Shown here: in pieces, positions 17,047-25,213 of the stretch | How the letters are laid out: each line of letters starts with the position of its first letter | Position numbering within the stretch: the stretch's first letter is position 1 | Assembly: GCA_910576995.1 (NCBI GenBank) | Contig: CAJTLC010000014.1 | Coordinates: forward strand, 1 to 64,000 | Source: an uncultured Ruminococcus sp. | GTDB lineage: Bacteria; Bacillota; Clostridia; Oscillospirales; Ruminococcaceae | Reading direction: 5' to 3' | DNA length: 64,000 nucleotides | The notes under the pieces: model-generated | What the model saw: only the letters and a program-made list of their open reading frames with translations | Told to the model about the DNA's origin: nothing | Databases searched by the model: none | Position numbers and translations under genes: made by a program

Positions 17047-17075
17047 TTGACAAATCGCCGTAAATGTGGTATAAT
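17047..17075 (+). promoter_or_regulatory. consensus promoter of the membrane protein at 17,115
   Basis: TTGACA (17,047) and TATAAT (17,070) with a 17-bp spacer, 40 bp before the predicted TTG start. Confidence 0.85.
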
Positions 17076-17114
17076 CAATTCATCAGACAAACCACATTAA
17101 GGATGTGAGACGAT

Positions 17115-17891
17115 TTGAAGTTAAAAAAATATTTCCCGACAATTAAAATGCGCTTCTACTTTTTGAAATTTGCATTCAGATTGACTGCATTCGGCATCAT
17201 GATATGGCTTTACATAAAAGATAAACATAAATTTTATGAATACACTACCACAAATATTTCTGATGGAATAAACTTTATGCATCTAATGTGGGCGGTTTTT
17301 ATGATATTAATGCTTCTGCATCTTATTCCGCCAAAATTCATTTCAATGGGCGGCGGCAAAAAACGTGCCGTCAATTTCAAAATGATTCCGAATTATTCCG
17401 AAGCCGAACTCTACAAATTCATCCATAATGAAAACGTTAAGGCGTGGAGATCAATGCTGGCATGGCTGGCGGGAAATGCGGTTATCGGCGCGCTTTATTT
17501 TCTGAAGCTGATCGGAAATCCCGAATTACTGCTGATTACAGGATTTTATTTTATAAGCGACTATGTATGCATCCTGATTTTTTGTCCATTCCAGATTTTC
17601 GGACAAAAAGATCGCTGCTGCGTGAATTGCCGAATCTACGACTGGGGACATTTTTTCATGTTCACCCCAATGCTTTTCATTCGTACTTTTTACAGCTGGT
17701 CGCTGTTTTTCATGGGGGCGGCGGTAATCATTCATTGGGAATATATGTGGACGAAATACCCTGAACGCTTTTGGTTCGGCTCAAATCAAACGCTTAGCTG
17801 TGCCAACTGCAAAGATAAGACCTGCGCAATCAAAAAAGATGTAACTAAACAATTCAAGAATTTATTAAAAAATAAGAAGCAGATTTCCTGA
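17115..17891 (+). CDS. multi-pass membrane protein with paired cysteine motifs
   Basis: A 258-residue integral membrane protein of unknown function with about five helices (residues near 15-35, 55-75, 112-132, 140-160 and 183-212). Cytoplasmic loops carry CCVNCRIYDWGHFFMF and, near the C-terminus, LSCANCKDKTCAIKK, a set of cysteines that could bind a metal or cluster. The start is a TTG about 6 bases after GGATGTGAG; an ATG at 17,148 (MRFYFLK) is an alternative that would lose 11 residues. It is monocistronic, with its own consensus promoter and a terminator shared with the AraC gene. Confidence 0.7.
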   Translation: MKLKKYFPTIKMRFYFLKFAFRLTAFGIMIWLYIKDKHKFYEYTTTNISDGINFMHLMWAVFMILMLLHLIPPKFISMGGGKKRAVNFKMIPNYSEAELYKFIHNENVKAWRSMLAWLAGNAVIGALYFLKLIGNPELLLITGFYFISDYVCILIFCPFQIFGQKDRCCVNCRIYDWGHFFMFTPMLFIRTFYSWSLFFMGAAVIIHWEYMWTKYPERFWFGSNQTLSCANCKDKTCAIKKDVTKQFKNLLKNKKQIS

Positions 17892-17912
17892 TTTTTTCGT
17901 TAAATCTGCTTC
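17876..17912. terminator. bidirectional terminator
   Basis: GAAGCAGATTT pairs perfectly with AAATCTGCTTC. It overlaps the end of the membrane protein gene and lies just past the convergent AraC-family gene. Confidence 0.8.
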
Positions 17913-17918
17913 TTTATT

Positions 17919-18779
17919 TTATTCACGCCACATCTTTCTATAGGCAAAACAGGTAACATTTTCAGATTTTTTGAATTGCCGCGCAAAATAACTCTGATCG
18001 TTGAATCCACACAAATGGGCAATTTCTTCAACTGATTTTTCAGAAAAACGCAGCAATTTCTTTCCGTAATTAATACGGCAAGTGATAATATGCTGAAAAA
18101 TCGTCTTACCATATATTTTTTTATATTCACGTGTAAGATAAAATTTGCTTATGTAAAAATCAGAGGCGATCTGCTCCAAAGAAAGATCCTGACAGAAATT
18201 CTCCTCGATATAAGAATTGACCGTCGCAAGTTTTTGTTTAAGCGCAGAATCGGTAGTCGCTTCAGATTGATCAACAGACAGCGAAAGCGTCAGAGCCTTT
18301 ACGATCAAACCCGATGTCAGAAGTTCAGTATTAGGATTATTTTGCTCATTGACATTGATGATCTCAAGTATAGATGCAACTATTTTATCAAAGGAAGATG
18401 GAGAAAAAACATTTTTGAATTGTGATACAAAATATTCATAATACTGGCGTGAAGTCGCACCGTTAAAATGTACCCATAGAAGTTCCCAAGGATCGCTGTC
18501 AGAACTAATATAATTATGTGGAATTCGGCAGTCAATGAAAAAACAATCTCCTGATTTCAGGTAAAAAGTCTCATTACCGAACGTCAATTCACCGCTTCCG
18601 GACGCTACCGCCACTAACAGAAATGAATCCAGATTCTTGCGATGCGTCGCTTTAAAATCTTCTTTTTTAATTATCCCCGCTTCCTGAATATAGAAAAAAG
18701 CATTTTTGGCAGCGATCGTAGGCGTACTAATTATCCGCTTAGACTGCGTATTTTTGAATCCGCTATTACAGTTTTCCAT
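17919..18779 (-). CDS. AraC-family transcriptional regulator
   Basis: A 286-residue regulator. The N-terminal half is a cupin-type sensor (GELTFGNETFYLKSGDCFFI, then a CRIPHNYISS strand) of the kind that binds sugars in AraC proteins. The C-terminal 100 residues hold two helix-turn-helix units, the first in LEQIASDFYISKFYLTREYK and the second in SVEEIAHLCGFNDQSYFARQFKK, the usual AraC signature. No sugar-use genes are adjacent, so the regulon is not evident. Its own consensus promoter lies upstream, and GGAGATT is placed before the ATG. Confidence 0.9.
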   Translation of the reverse strand: MENCNSGFKNTQSKRIISTPTIAAKNAFFYIQEAGIIKKEDFKATHRKNLDSFLLVAVASGSGELTFGNETFYLKSGDCFFIDCRIPHNYISSDSDPWELLWVHFNGATSRQYYEYFVSQFKNVFSPSSFDKIVASILEIINVNEQNNPNTELLTSGLIVKALTLSLSVDQSEATTDSALKQKLATVNSYIEENFCQDLSLEQIASDFYISKFYLTREYKKIYGKTIFQHIITCRINYGKKLLRFSEKSVEEIAHLCGFNDQSYFARQFKKSENVTCFAYRKMWRE

Positions 18780-18815
18780 TTTTTCAAATCTCCAAAACCA
18801 TCTTTTTCATTGTAC

Positions 18816-18844
18816 ATTATATCATAGGATTCATGATTTGTCAA
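18816..18844 (-). promoter_or_regulatory. promoter of the AraC-family gene
   Basis: On the minus strand TTGACA (18,839-18,844) and TATAAT (18,816-18,821) with a 17-bp spacer, about 40 bp from the start codon. Confidence 0.85.
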
Positions 18845-18865
18845 TATATTTTGAATAATATTGCT

Positions 18866-19123
18866 TCATTTAATCATCAAAACTGTCACACAAATCAACG
18901 CCGCTGACAATAATGAGCAAACAAGAAATTTCCCGATTTTAAGCGATAATCTTTTCCTCCTGACGCTAAGTCCGGAATCAGCTAAAAATCGGTCAATTTC
19001 ACGGCATGAAACCTCGCCCGGAAGCATTTTGACTCCCGGTCTGAGATAAAAAACAGCACGTTCAAAGTAAATACTGTCGGTATTGTTGACCTCGATTATC
19101 TGTTTGTTGACGCCTTTTATCAT
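18866..19123 (-). CDS. small protein with C-terminal membrane anchor
   Basis: An 85-residue protein that I do not recognise. The first 60 residues are soluble and mixed in charge (VNNTDSIYFERAVFYLRPGV, then a basic VRRKRLSLKIGK). The last 22 residues are one hydrophobic helix (FLVCSLLSAALICVTVLMIK), so it is probably tail-anchored with its N-terminus in the cytoplasm. GGAGG stands 6 bases before the ATG, which supports it as a real gene. It sits between the AraC regulator and the glycosylase, all on the minus strand. Confidence 0.6.
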   Translation of the reverse strand: MIKGVNKQIIEVNNTDSIYFERAVFYLRPGVKMLPGEVSCREIDRFLADSGLSVRRKRLSLKIGKFLVCSLLSAALICVTVLMIK

Positions 19124-19203
19124 TTCAATTCCTCCATTATTTACAGATCGTTTTCATAATTAAATATTGACCGCGCGTATAAATTTATACATAATTATAA
19201 AAA

Positions 19204-20013
19204 TCATTTCAAATTTCTTATGTAATGGAAGAGATACTGTTGAGCAATACCCGCATTTTTCTGTGCAAATTCGGGAAATCCTGCCGGATAATACTCCGCA
19301 AGAACACGCTTTATCCATACATCGACAGGAAAAGCTTCCGTGCGGTGCATTCCAAAAAGCAGCACGCATTCCGCAACTTTCGGTCCGACTCCTTTTATCT
19401 CTTTCAGCGATTTTCGAGCGTCGTCAATAGGCGCTACGGCAATCTTGGCAAGGTCGATTTTTCCTGAATTTACACAATATGCAGCATCGCATATATATTT
19501 TGCACGAAATCCGCTGCGCAGGTAAGACAGACTATCGGGAGTTTCATCGGCAAGATCGGCAGCAGTTGGAAATTTTCCGCCGTAATGCTCGCACAATCTG
19601 CCGATTATGCCTTTAATTCGCGGAATATTATTATTTTGGGAAATTATAAAACTAATCAGACATTCCCAGCTGTCCTGACGCAAAAGTCGGATTCCGCCCG
19701 CAAATTCACACGCTTTCGAGAGCGTTTCATCAGCCGAAAATTCATTTTTCATGGCGGAATAATCAGTTTCAAAATCAAAATAATTAACCCATTTGCCAAT
19801 GAAATCTTCCTCAGAAACGTCGTGAAAGACAAACTCCCCGCTTTCATTCTGCGAAATCGTGAGCGCGTCATTTAAAAAATGACCTGTATACGCGCTTTTC
19901 CCGATACCATCAATTTTCTGCCAACGAAAAGCTTGACCGCAATCCAACGTTTCATCCAGATCAAAATCATCTTCACTTACTATTATGTCGTTATTTTTAA
20001 CACAATATTCCAA
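19204..20013 (-). CDS. ogg: 8-oxoguanine DNA glycosylase, OGG1 type
   Basis: A base-excision repair glycosylase/lyase of the HhH-GPD superfamily. The N-terminal OGG domain has the TLDCGQAFRWQK motif. The catalytic helix-hairpin-helix is LKEIKGVGPKVAECVLLFG, with the Lys of GPKVAEC as the expected Schiff-base nucleophile and the Asp of FPVDVWIKRVL as the second catalytic residue. About 270 residues suits the bacterial OGG1-like group. I favour a TTG start at 20,013, eight bases after AAGGAG; a GTG at 20,022 would overlap the binding site. It is apparently monocistronic. Confidence 0.88.
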   Translation of the reverse strand: MEYCVKNNDIIVSEDDFDLDETLDCGQAFRWQKIDGIGKSAYTGHFLNDALTISQNESGEFVFHDVSEEDFIGKWVNYFDFETDYSAMKNEFSADETLSKACEFAGGIRLLRQDSWECLISFIISQNNNIPRIKGIIGRLCEHYGGKFPTAADLADETPDSLSYLRSGFRAKYICDAAYCVNSGKIDLAKIAVAPIDDARKSLKEIKGVGPKVAECVLLFGMHRTEAFPVDVWIKRVLAEYYPAGFPEFAQKNAGIAQQYLFHYIRNLK

Positions 20014-20193
20014 AATTTTCACTCCTTTTTCAGAAAAAACACTTGATTTTTCTATTTAATTATACTAAAATAATAATAAGAATTCAAGCTATTTTTTGCG
20101 AATTTTATTTATTTTTATTTAATTATTTATATATTAGTAATCAAGCTTTACAAGATAAAAAATACTTTGTGTATAAAATCGAAAGGAGATAAC

Positions 20194-20886
20194 ATGAACG
20201 ATATAGACTTCTACATTGAGGGGATTCAGCAGCTGCCTGCAATTGTTGAGAAAAACCCGAAAAATCAGGAAAAACTGGCGGAAGCTTTTATGGAATTCAT
20301 GCAGCTTTGCCATTTGTACGAATCCGCGATCGAGGTTGTAAAAACTTATCTTGGAATTCTCGACAGCGAATTTAATATGAAATTTCAGCGAAATCCAATA
20401 CATAATATAGAGAGCCGCCTGAAATCAGCTGAATCTATAATGAATAAGCTTCAAAAGAAGGGGCTTGCGATAACTCCCGATAATGCTCGAAAAAATCTGC
20501 TCGACATCGCCGGGATACGCGTCACCTGTTCTTTTATAAGCGACATATATGTTCTCGCAGAAATGCTGACGCATCGAGACGATTTTGTTGTAATTAAACA
20601 AAAAGATTACATAAAGCACCCTAAGCCAAGCGGTTACCGAAGCTATCACCTTATTATAAATGTCCCCGTTTACCTTGCAGCGCAGAAAAAATATGCGCCC
20701 GTAGAAATTCAAATACGCACTCTTGCCATGGATTTCTGGGCAAGTATCGAACATCAGCTTAAATATAAACCCTCAACGGCAATAACTCCCGAAATTTCCG
20801 AAGAATTGCGGATCTGCGCCGAACAGATCGCCGAGACTGATATGCAGATGCAGAAGATCTATTCAGAGATAAACAATCTGGGATAG
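20194..20886 (+). CDS. relQ: small alarmone synthetase, RelQ/YjbM type
   Basis: Makes (p)ppGpp from ATP and GTP or GDP without a hydrolase domain. The 230 residues span a single RelA/SpoT synthetase domain: DIAGIRVTCSFISDIYVLAEML, the substrate loop KHPKPSGYRSYHLIINV, and EIQIRTLAMDFWASIEHQLKYK with the catalytic Glu/Gln motif. This order and length match Bacillus YjbM/RelQ, which is a tetramer regulated by pppGpp. The ATG at 20,194 follows AAAGGAGAT at ideal spacing. No partner gene is evident; it stands alone between ogg (opposite strand) and a small unknown. Confidence 0.9.
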   Translation: MNDIDFYIEGIQQLPAIVEKNPKNQEKLAEAFMEFMQLCHLYESAIEVVKTYLGILDSEFNMKFQRNPIHNIESRLKSAESIMNKLQKKGLAITPDNARKNLLDIAGIRVTCSFISDIYVLAEMLTHRDDFVVIKQKDYIKHPKPSGYRSYHLIINVPVYLAAQKKYAPVEIQIRTLAMDFWASIEHQLKYKPSTAITPEISEELRICAEQIAETDMQMQKIYSEINNLG

Positions 20887-21006
20887 AAACGCATAATTTC
20901 TCCTTTTTCGCCAAAAATCCGCCTTAAATTACATAAGAGACCTGTTCACTTTGATATTGAAGCGTGGTATAATTATTTCACGCAGAAATAGAAAGGAGCA
21001 TTCGAA

Positions 21007-21309
21007 ATGTTCGGAATGGTGAGGAAGATAAAACGTATTGTTCGTGACAGAACTGTGTATATGGAGGTGTACGGCGATAACAAAATATCATATAGGGTAA
21101 CAGCAGGAAGAATGACTGAAAACGGCAGCGACGTGATTACTTATGGAATTGAAGCAGAAGATCTCAATACGGGTGAAAAGGCTTCTATTCCTGATTTTTC
21201 ACGTGATATTGAAGATGCAGTTGATTTCGCCGAAATGCTTATATCGGCAAGAACCCACCCTTCAAAACTCTATAGTTGCGCTCTCAATTATTTGCGTATG
21301 TCGATTTGA
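21007..21309 (+). CDS. small conserved protein, possibly DUF6514
   Basis: A 100-residue soluble protein of beta-rich appearance: TVYMEVYGDNKISYRVTAG, then DVITYGIEAEDLNTGEKASI, then a helical DIEDAVDFAEMLISARTHPS and a final LYSCALNYLRM. The pattern of a YGI strand, a helix and a final helix after THPS is what I recall of the small DUF6514 proteins of Clostridia, but I cannot confirm this. AAAGGAG stands before the ATG and a TATAAT with a weak upstream box lies at about 20,970. The function is unknown. Confidence 0.65.
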   Translation: MFGMVRKIKRIVRDRTVYMEVYGDNKISYRVTAGRMTENGSDVITYGIEAEDLNTGEKASIPDFSRDIEDAVDFAEMLISARTHPSKLYSCALNYLRMSI

Positions 21310-21386
21310 ATGCGCTATAATGTGTTGACGCTACCGATAAACATATCCATAATTGTGAACAATTTGCTAAAATTTTACTGAAAGTA

Positions 21387-21415
21387 TAGACAAACTTATA
21401 GATATATGATATAAT
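21387..21415 (+). promoter_or_regulatory. promoter of the first CBM-GGDEF gene
   Basis: TAGACA (21,387) and TATAAT (21,410) with a 17-bp spacer. The transcript would have a leader of about 145 nt that contains the family C palindrome. Confidence 0.7.
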
Positions 21416-21449
21416 AATAGTGGTATATAAATAAGCAATTTTTTATTAT

Positions 21450-21548
21450 GGCATCCTCTAAAAATCTGTTTGGTTAAGCAGATGACGTGCAAAGCCATCA
21501 GGCAGTCTTTGCGCGGTACTGCCTTAAAAGAGTTTTTTAGAGCCTGCC
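21450..21548 (+). repeat. palindromic repeat, family C copy 1
   Basis: A 99-bp imperfect palindrome in the leader of the diguanylate cyclase gene. The outer arms GGCATCCTCTAAAAA and TTTTTTAGAGCCTGCC match the arms of the element at 49,450-49,609. The inner hairpin TTAAGCAG...GTGCAAAG...CTTTGCGC...CTGCC at 21,472-21,526 aligns over about 55 bases with 61,366-61,420. Confidence 0.7.
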
Positions 21549-21567
21549 TTATGTTTGGTGGGATTTT

Positions 21568-23223
21568 ATGAAAAAAATATCTATATTCACTGCGTTTATA
21601 CTTATTCTAGTCGAGAATCTATGCTTACCGGATTTTTCAGCAGCTGCGGAAGAAGATACTCCGCAAACCACGATTATAAGCAGTAACTTCGACGACGGAA
21701 ACGTCGGAAAATGGACTGCTTTCAGCGGCGGAACGCTTTCGCTCGATAATTCCGTCGCCCATTCTGGCGATACCAGTCTGAAAATTTCCAATCGGACTAA
21801 GACTTATCAAGGTCCGTCATTGTATTGCGATTCCTTTTTCAGTCCAAAAGAAACATATGCTTTTGACGGATGGGTTTATTACAGCGGCGATTCCGAAGTC
21901 ACAATATCATGGACTATGCGATATAACGACGCTTCCGGTGAATCTTCCTATGAAACCATTCAGAGTCAGGAAATCAGCGGCGGCGAATGGACTGAATTAA
22001 AAAATACCATGACGGTGCCGGAAAATGCCGTTTCTTGTCTTGCTTATTTTGAATGCAGCGACGCCTCCGCGGAATTTTACATTGATGATGTTACTATCAG
22101 CGGAAATTCCGGCTCTCAGCAGAATAAAGTTGAAACTGGACGCGTCGAGACGTATCTATGCGATTTTGAAGAAAACAGCGGATCATGGATGCCGCGCGGC
22201 GACGTTCGTATCGCACATACGGACGAATATAGTCAATCCGGAAAATATTCGATATTCACAAATAACAGAACCGCGACATGGAATGGACCTATGCTGAGTA
22301 TTTCCGACAAAATCATTAAAGGAAAATGTTTTTATTATTCGGCGTACGTCATGTATAATGGGGCAGAATTTGAGGATTCTCACGTTTTTCATCTTGAACT
22401 CCAGTATACGCTTAATGGTAACGACTGCTATGAACTGGTTTCAGCAGAAAAAGTTAAAAAGAAAAACTGGACAAAACTGGGTGGATATTTCACTATTCCC
22501 GAAGAAGCCGAAAATATCTATCTTTACGTTCAGACAGATAATCTTGCTGACGGTGAACAGCTTACAAACAACGATCTTATGCCGTTTTATGTGGATTCTG
22601 TAATGATTGCGGACGGCGATAAAATGAAAAGAAGCATGAGATTGAAAATTACGATCAGCGGAATAATTATGGCTGTTTTATTCTCAATAATATTATTCCT
22701 CGTGATCAAAGCTTCAAAACACCTAAAGAAAAAGCGCGACGCTCTCCGACTTGCTTCGATTGACTCCATGACAAAGGTCGGAAACCGTAATTCATATGAA
22801 CGTAAAACGGCAGAATTTACAGAATCTCCATCACTTTGCAAAGGATATTATTTTGGACTTTGCGACGTTAATTTCCTAAAATACATAAATGACAATTACG
22901 GTCATGATAAGGGCGATGAGGCTATTGTCAGATGCGCAAAAGCTCTGTCGCGTGCGCTCGGAAAAAATGCTGAAGTTTATCGTACCGGCGGTGATGAATT
23001 TGTTTTCTTCTCAAAAAAACCCGTTGCGGACGCTGTAAAGCAGGCAATTGCCGAAGAATCAAATATCAATAAAGGCTATCCGTTTTCGGCAGCCTGCGGG
23101 TTCGGTGAATACGACGGTAAAAACGCTCCCGATTTTAAGGCGATAATAGATAAATGCGACAGCGAAATGTACAAAAATAAAGAGGAAATCAAGCGGCAAA
23201 ACAAGGAATATTCACGAAAGTGA
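21568..23223 (+). CDS. diguanylate cyclase with two carbohydrate-binding-like sensor domains
   Basis: A 551-residue membrane protein predicted to make cyclic-di-GMP from GTP. Signal peptide 1-28. Two outer beta-sandwich modules at about 35-175 and 195-345 resemble CBM4/9-type carbohydrate-binding domains (NFDDGNVGKWTAFSGGTLSL, then a GDTSLKI strand; CDFEENSGSWMPRGDVRIAH, then a GKYSIFTNNRT strand). A membrane helix lies at about 355-377. The GGDEF domain follows, with the intact motif near 474 (YRTGGDEFVFF), DVNFLKYINDNYGHDKGDEA and FSAACGFG. No RxxD inhibitory site precedes GGDEF. It is paralogous to the next gene. Sugar sensing is inferred. Confidence 0.85.
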   Translation: MKKISIFTAFILILVENLCLPDFSAAAEEDTPQTTIISSNFDDGNVGKWTAFSGGTLSLDNSVAHSGDTSLKISNRTKTYQGPSLYCDSFFSPKETYAFDGWVYYSGDSEVTISWTMRYNDASGESSYETIQSQEISGGEWTELKNTMTVPENAVSCLAYFECSDASAEFYIDDVTISGNSGSQQNKVETGRVETYLCDFEENSGSWMPRGDVRIAHTDEYSQSGKYSIFTNNRTATWNGPMLSISDKIIKGKCFYYSAYVMYNGAEFEDSHVFHLELQYTLNGNDCYELVSAEKVKKKNWTKLGGYFTIPEEAENIYLYVQTDNLADGEQLTNNDLMPFYVDSVMIADGDKMKRSMRLKITISGIIMAVLFSIILFLVIKASKHLKKKRDALRLASIDSMTKVGNRNSYERKTAEFTESPSLCKGYYFGLCDVNFLKYINDNYGHDKGDEAIVRCAKALSRALGKNAEVYRTGGDEFVFFSKKPVADAVKQAIAEESNINKGYPFSAACGFGEYDGKNAPDFKAIIDKCDSEMYKNKEEIKRQNKEYSRK

Positions 23224-23239
23224 TCTTACAATGATTACT

Positions 23240-23273
23240 GTCACCTTCGCGTCATTTGCGAGGGTGACTTTTT
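23240..23273 (+). terminator. terminator after the first diguanylate cyclase
   Basis: GTCACCTTCGC and TGCGAGGGTGAC form an 11-12 bp stem with one mismatch, followed by seven T. The second cyclase therefore needs its own promoter. Confidence 0.85.
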
Positions 23274-23553
23274 TATTGATTATATACAAAAAAATGCTCT
23301 TCTATTTGAACATACTGCATATAGAAATATATACTAAAAAATGTTATACTATTAAATAAGCTGTAAAAATATAACTGCATTCGTGCAGCGATCTTTATAG
23401 CATACAGATTAATTTTTACTTGTGCTGCGTTATGCAGGTGGGACGATGATATATACTAATCTTTTATACAAGAAAAAAAGAGGAACTGTGTTCACTGCAT
23501 AAAACAGCATAATAAAATTGATTTGAGTGGATCTTTTAGGAAGTGAATTGAAA
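23274..23553 (+). other. intergenic leader before the second diguanylate cyclase
   Basis: About 280 bp without a gene. A TATACT near 23,346 could be a -10 element. Downstream are several self-complementary bits (CTGCATTCGTGCAG at about 23,377; TGCTGCGTTATGCAG near 23,423) and a piece (TTTTTACTTGTGCT) that recurs at about 30,566. No riboswitch class was recognised. Confidence 0.4.
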
Positions 23554-25182
23554 ATGAAAAAAATTCAAACTATATCTATAATATTCTTATCAATATTTAT
23601 TTTAAATATATTGGGTATAACCGTCTCGGCGGAAAGTGAAGAACTTTCCCTTATATCACGCTCTGATTTTGAATCGGCAGCTTTTGAAAACTGGTCTACG
23701 CTTGGCGGTCAATCTGTTATCAATATAAATTCCGAAAAAGCTGCCTCCGGCAACTATTCCGTCTCCGTGACCGAGCGCAATCAATCTTGGAGCGGACCTT
23801 GTCTGAATATTACAGATATCGTCAATCCAAACAGCAATATTACTGTAAACGCGTTTGCAAGCGGCGACGCGGAAATAATGATGTCAATGAAATATGTGGA
23901 TTCAAACGGCACGGAAAATTACAAGACTTTCGCGCAGGAGATTTGCAGAAGCGATGAATGGACAAAAATCGAAGGCGAATTTCATGTTTCTAAAGATATC
24001 GTGGAGCTGATATTGTATTTTCAGACGCCTGAGGGACTTGAGGATTTTTCTATTGACGATGTAAAAATTTTCAGCGATGTCTCCGATATAGTTTCCGAAA
24101 GAAGCAATGATAACGGCGAATATTTCTTCGATTTCGAAAACGGAACAGAAGGGTGGATCCCAAATGGTGAAATGACGCTGCTCAATACAAGTAAATTCAG
24201 CTATACCGGAACTCATTCGCTTCAGGCTACTGACAGAACCCTTTTCTGGAATTCTCCAAGCGTTAGAATAAATTCTAAAAACGGCATATGCTATAATTAT
24301 TCGGCGTATGTTATGTTCAACAGCAGTGACTCCAGCGATACGCGCAAATTCGCCCTTAAATTAAAATATGTCTACAATGGCAGCGATGTTTATTCCGAGA
24401 TCACCAGCAAAAATTTGCATCAAGGCTCCTGGTCGAAATTAAGCGGCGAATTTACTCTTCCCGACGGCGCGTCAGACGTTCATTTATCTGTCCAGACAAA
24501 TCTTATGTCCGAAAACGGAAATGTGGATTCTCCGGACGATCTGATTTCATTTTATGTGGATAACGTCAGCGTTAAAGATTGCAGCTTGTATAACAAGCAA
24601 AGAAAAATCACAACTATGATTATTTTTATTGTATCCGCGATTATTATCGCTGCATCCGCATTTATCATTCATATAATTATCAAGCGTTCGCGCGCTTCCA
24701 GAGCGATTATACGCTCGGCAAATTTCGACGCAATGACCGGCGCTTACAACCGAAACGCTTATGAAGAAGAGATTCGGCAGCTTGAGAAAAATACCGAAAA
24801 ATGCCAAAATATTTTTGTTACGACCTGCGATGTAAACTCGCTTAAGAATATTAATGATAACTACGGGCATGAAAACGGAGATAAGGCTATCAAACGCTGC
24901 GCCTCTCTTCTGCTGAAAACAATCGGCAAGCGCGGCAGAGTTTATCGCACGGGCGGAGATGAATTTATATGCATCACAAATGAAGATCTGACTGATGAAT
25001 TATTGACCGAAATGACCATAGAAAGCGGAAAATATAAAGGCTATCCGTTTTCGGCGGCATTCGGAACTGCTTCCTATGATAAAGAGGCAGACGGAAAAAC
25101 ACCAAATATCAAGACGATCATCGCAAGAAGCGACAAAGAAATGTATAAAAACAAAAAATCAAGAGATAATACTGATCTCTGA
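23554..25182 (+). CDS. diguanylate cyclase with two carbohydrate-binding-like sensor domains, second copy
   Basis: A 542-residue paralogue of the protein at 21,568 with the same order: signal peptide 1-26, two CBM4/9-like outer modules (FESAAFENWSTLGGQSVINI; FDFENGTEGWIPNGEMTLLN), a membrane helix near 350-373, and a GGDEF domain with the intact motif near 466 (YRTGGDEFICI), VNSLKNINDNYGHENGDKA and FSAAFGTA. Sequence similarity is spread over the whole length, so this is a tandem duplication followed by divergence, strongest in the sensor half. The ATG at 23,554 follows AGGAAGTGA. Different sugar ligands for the two sensors are a plausible inference, not shown. Confidence 0.85.
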   Translation: MKKIQTISIIFLSIFILNILGITVSAESEELSLISRSDFESAAFENWSTLGGQSVININSEKAASGNYSVSVTERNQSWSGPCLNITDIVNPNSNITVNAFASGDAEIMMSMKYVDSNGTENYKTFAQEICRSDEWTKIEGEFHVSKDIVELILYFQTPEGLEDFSIDDVKIFSDVSDIVSERSNDNGEYFFDFENGTEGWIPNGEMTLLNTSKFSYTGTHSLQATDRTLFWNSPSVRINSKNGICYNYSAYVMFNSSDSSDTRKFALKLKYVYNGSDVYSEITSKNLHQGSWSKLSGEFTLPDGASDVHLSVQTNLMSENGNVDSPDDLISFYVDNVSVKDCSLYNKQRKITTMIIFIVSAIIIAASAFIIHIIIKRSRASRAIIRSANFDAMTGAYNRNAYEEEIRQLEKNTEKCQNIFVTTCDVNSLKNINDNYGHENGDKAIKRCASLLLKTIGKRGRVYRTGGDEFICITNEDLTDELLTEMTIESGKYKGYPFSAAFGTASYDKEADGKTPNIKTIIARSDKEMYKNKKSRDNTDL

Positions 25183-25213
25183 TCAGTTCCACAAAAAGAA
25201 ATAAGGAGAAAAT

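Noticed and set aside
21472..21526. Possible cyclic-di-GMP (GEMM) riboswitch before the first diguanylate cyclase
   Set aside because: GCAAAG is present but the GNRA loop, its receptor and the GEMM three-way core are absent, and the same hairpin occurs in opposite orientation before an unrelated gene.
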